Made by a program: the position numbers and the translations under genes
The notes under the pieces: model-generated
Databases searched by the model: none
What the model saw: only the letters and a program-made list of their open reading frames with translations
Told to the model about the DNA's origin: nothing
Shown: one piece after another, positions 5,713-6,401 of the stretch
How positions within the stretch are numbered: position 1 is the first letter of the stretch
Layout of the letters: every line of letters begins with the position of its first letter
NCBI GenBank assembly: GCA_031268245.1
Contig: JAIRXN010000153.1
Location: 1 to 6,401, forward strand
DNA: 6,401 bases
Direction of reading: 5' to 3'
Source of the DNA: Treponema sp.
GTDB taxonomy: Bacteria > Spirochaetota > Spirochaetia > Treponematales > Breznakiellaceae

Positions 5713-5784
5713 GCGGGAATAGCTCAGTGGTAGAGCGCGACCTTGCCAAGGTCGATGTCGCGGGTCCGACTCCCGTTTCCCGCT
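5713..5784 (+). tRNA. tRNA-Gly (anticodon GCC)
   Basis: The 72-nt sequence folds as a complete cloverleaf. The acceptor stem is GCGGGAA with TTCCCGC, the D-arm is GCTC-AGTGGTA-GAGC, and the anticodon arm is CGACC-TTGCCAA-GGTCG with anticodon GCC. The T-arm is GCGGG-TCCGACT-CCCGT with one G-T pair. The discriminator is T, as is common in bacterial tRNA-Gly, and CCA is not encoded. The T-loop has C at position 55 (base 5766), where nearly all elongator tRNAs have T (pseudouridine), which contacts G18 of the D-loop. The gene is otherwise intact. An integrase gene follows on the same strand, as at integrative-element insertion sites. Confidence 0.95.
5760..5784 (+). other. Candidate attachment site (attL) at the tRNA 3' end
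   Basis: Tyrosine recombinases often integrate at the 3' end of tRNA genes, rebuild it, and leave the integrase gene just inside the element. Here the integrase starts 107 bp beyond the tRNA on the same strand. The matching direct repeat at the far end of the element would lie outside this window, so the boundary is inferred from arrangement only. Confidence 0.35.
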
Positions 5785-5796
5785 TTATGAAAGATG

Positions 5797-5827
5797 CCGT
5801 AATTCTTTATAGGATAAGGAGTTACGG
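5797..5827. repeat. Inverted repeat between tRNA and integrase
   Basis: CCGTAATTC (5797-5805) and GAGTTACGG (5819-5827) pair over nine positions including one G-T, with a 13-nt loop. It lies 12 bases after the tRNA. It may be a weak transcript-end hairpin or an integrase/accessory protein site. No U-tract follows directly; the nearest T run is 18 bases on, beside a small AAGTAA/TTACTT hairpin (5840-5855). Confidence 0.4.
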
Positions 5828-5891
5828 AGACATGGTATAAAGTAATTTTTTACTTCTTTACCTGTTTCCAGTAAAATTCCAGAAAAACGGT

Positions 5892-6401
5892 ATGATAAAG
5901 AAGCCGTATTACCTTTATAAGCGGAAAAGAAGCAAATATTACTCATGCCAATTCCGAAATCCGATAACCGGGGAATTAGGGGTCGAGGTTTCCACCGGAG
6001 AAACAAACAAGACTTTAGCCGAAGAATGGGCAAAAGAACGGATGGACGAAAGGCGGGGAAGCTCCACGCTTTTTGGGGAGTACGCCGCATCTTTTTTCGG
6101 CCCCGACTGCCCTCGCTGCAACCGGTATAGGGACGAAGGAAAATATTACTCCCCGGCTACGTTAGGCAATTACAGACGGTATCTCAAAAATATGATCCTC
6201 ACTGATAAAGTCATTTGCGCCCTGCCTTTGGGCAATATTCGCCGGGGGGATATTGTCCAGTTACGGGAACGATGGCACAAGGCAAAACCGGGTATAACCC
6301 TTGAAAAGCCCCTTGAAACCATACGGACTATTCTAGCCGAAGCCCTTTATATGGAGTACATTGAGTATAACCCCGCCGAAAAGGTTAGGAATGTCGTATA
6401 C
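5892..6401 (+). CDS. Tyrosine recombinase / phage-type integrase, N-terminal part (runs off right edge)
   Basis: An open frame of 170 codons reaches the window end without a stop. Residues 1-45 form a basic arm-type DNA-binding segment (KKPYYLYKRKR, then FRNPITGELG and STGETNKTLAEEWA). Residues about 58-165 match the helical core-binding (SAM-like) domain that precedes the catalytic domain, including YSPATLGNYRRYLKNMILTD and ending in YNPAEKV, the usual hinge. The catalytic R-H-R-Y residues lie beyond the window. A CPRC pair (73-76) sits in the core-binding part and could be half of a metal site or a disulphide. ATG 5892 is the first in-frame start after a stop at 5838-5840; its ribosome site is poor. 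It should catalyse integration and excision of a mobile element at the adjacent tRNA-Gly. Family assignment is from motif memory; the specific element type is unknown. Confidence 0.82.
   Translation, partial: MIKKPYYLYKRKRSKYYSCQFRNPITGELGVEVSTGETNKTLAEEWAKERMDERRGSSTLFGEYAASFFGPDCPRCNRYRDEGKYYSPATLGNYRRYLKNMILTDKVICALPLGNIRRGDIVQLRERWHKAKPGITLEKPLETIRTILAEALYMEYIEYNPAEKVRNVVY

Noticed and set aside
5785..6121. Minus-strand frames opposite the integrase start
   Set aside because: The plus strand encodes recognisable integrase sequence here; the minus frames have no family features.
1..6401. CRISPR array, rRNA or toxin-antitoxin pair
   Set aside because: No regularly spaced repeats, rRNA-like sequence or small paired genes are present.

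Overview
The window is mostly one leftward-transcribed (minus-strand) ABC importer operon of the oligopeptide/dipeptide/nickel (Opp/Dpp/Nik) type. It is followed to the right by a plus-strand tRNA-Gly gene and the start of a phage-type tyrosine recombinase. A Gram-negative-type bacterium is suggested: the binding protein is a lipoprotein, base composition is moderate, and the recombinase N-terminus and gene style resemble spirochaetes such as Treponema. That host guess rests on memory of family style, not on a search, and should be held loosely.

Layout. 1-213: a short AT-richer intergenic stretch. It carries a good minus-strand promoter, a Shine-Dalgarno and the first codons of another leftward gene that runs off the left edge, plus two copies of a 16-bp double heptad upstream of that promoter. 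214-1932: fused two-domain importer ATPase (minus, GTG start). 1979-2791 and 2793-3755: the two permeases (DppC-like and DppB-like, minus). 3769-5508: solute-binding lipoprotein (minus). In transcription order the operon is binding protein, DppB-like, DppC-like, fused DppD/DppF-like ATPase, so it is a complete importer. The substrate cannot be read from the sequence.

5509-5712: a shared control region with promoter-like sequences facing both ways and a small hairpin. 5713-5784: tRNA-Gly(GCC), well folded but with C instead of the near-invariant T at position 55 of the T-loop. 5892-6401: a tyrosine recombinase/integrase, open at the right edge. The tRNA-then-integrase order is the classic left end of an integrative element, so mobile DNA probably continues to the right of the window.

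The most unusual feature is a cluster of palindromes at about 5308-5475, inside the 5' end of the binding-protein gene. The cluster is open in the coding frame, so the gene reads through it and gains about 56 phenylalanine-rich residues ahead of the lipoprotein signal. Conceptually removing 168 bp (56 codons) leaves a normal-length lipoprotein signal peptide. This looks like a palindromic repeat element inserted in frame into a secreted-protein leader. The rest of the transporter operon looks conventional, and I see no novel multi-gene system in this window.
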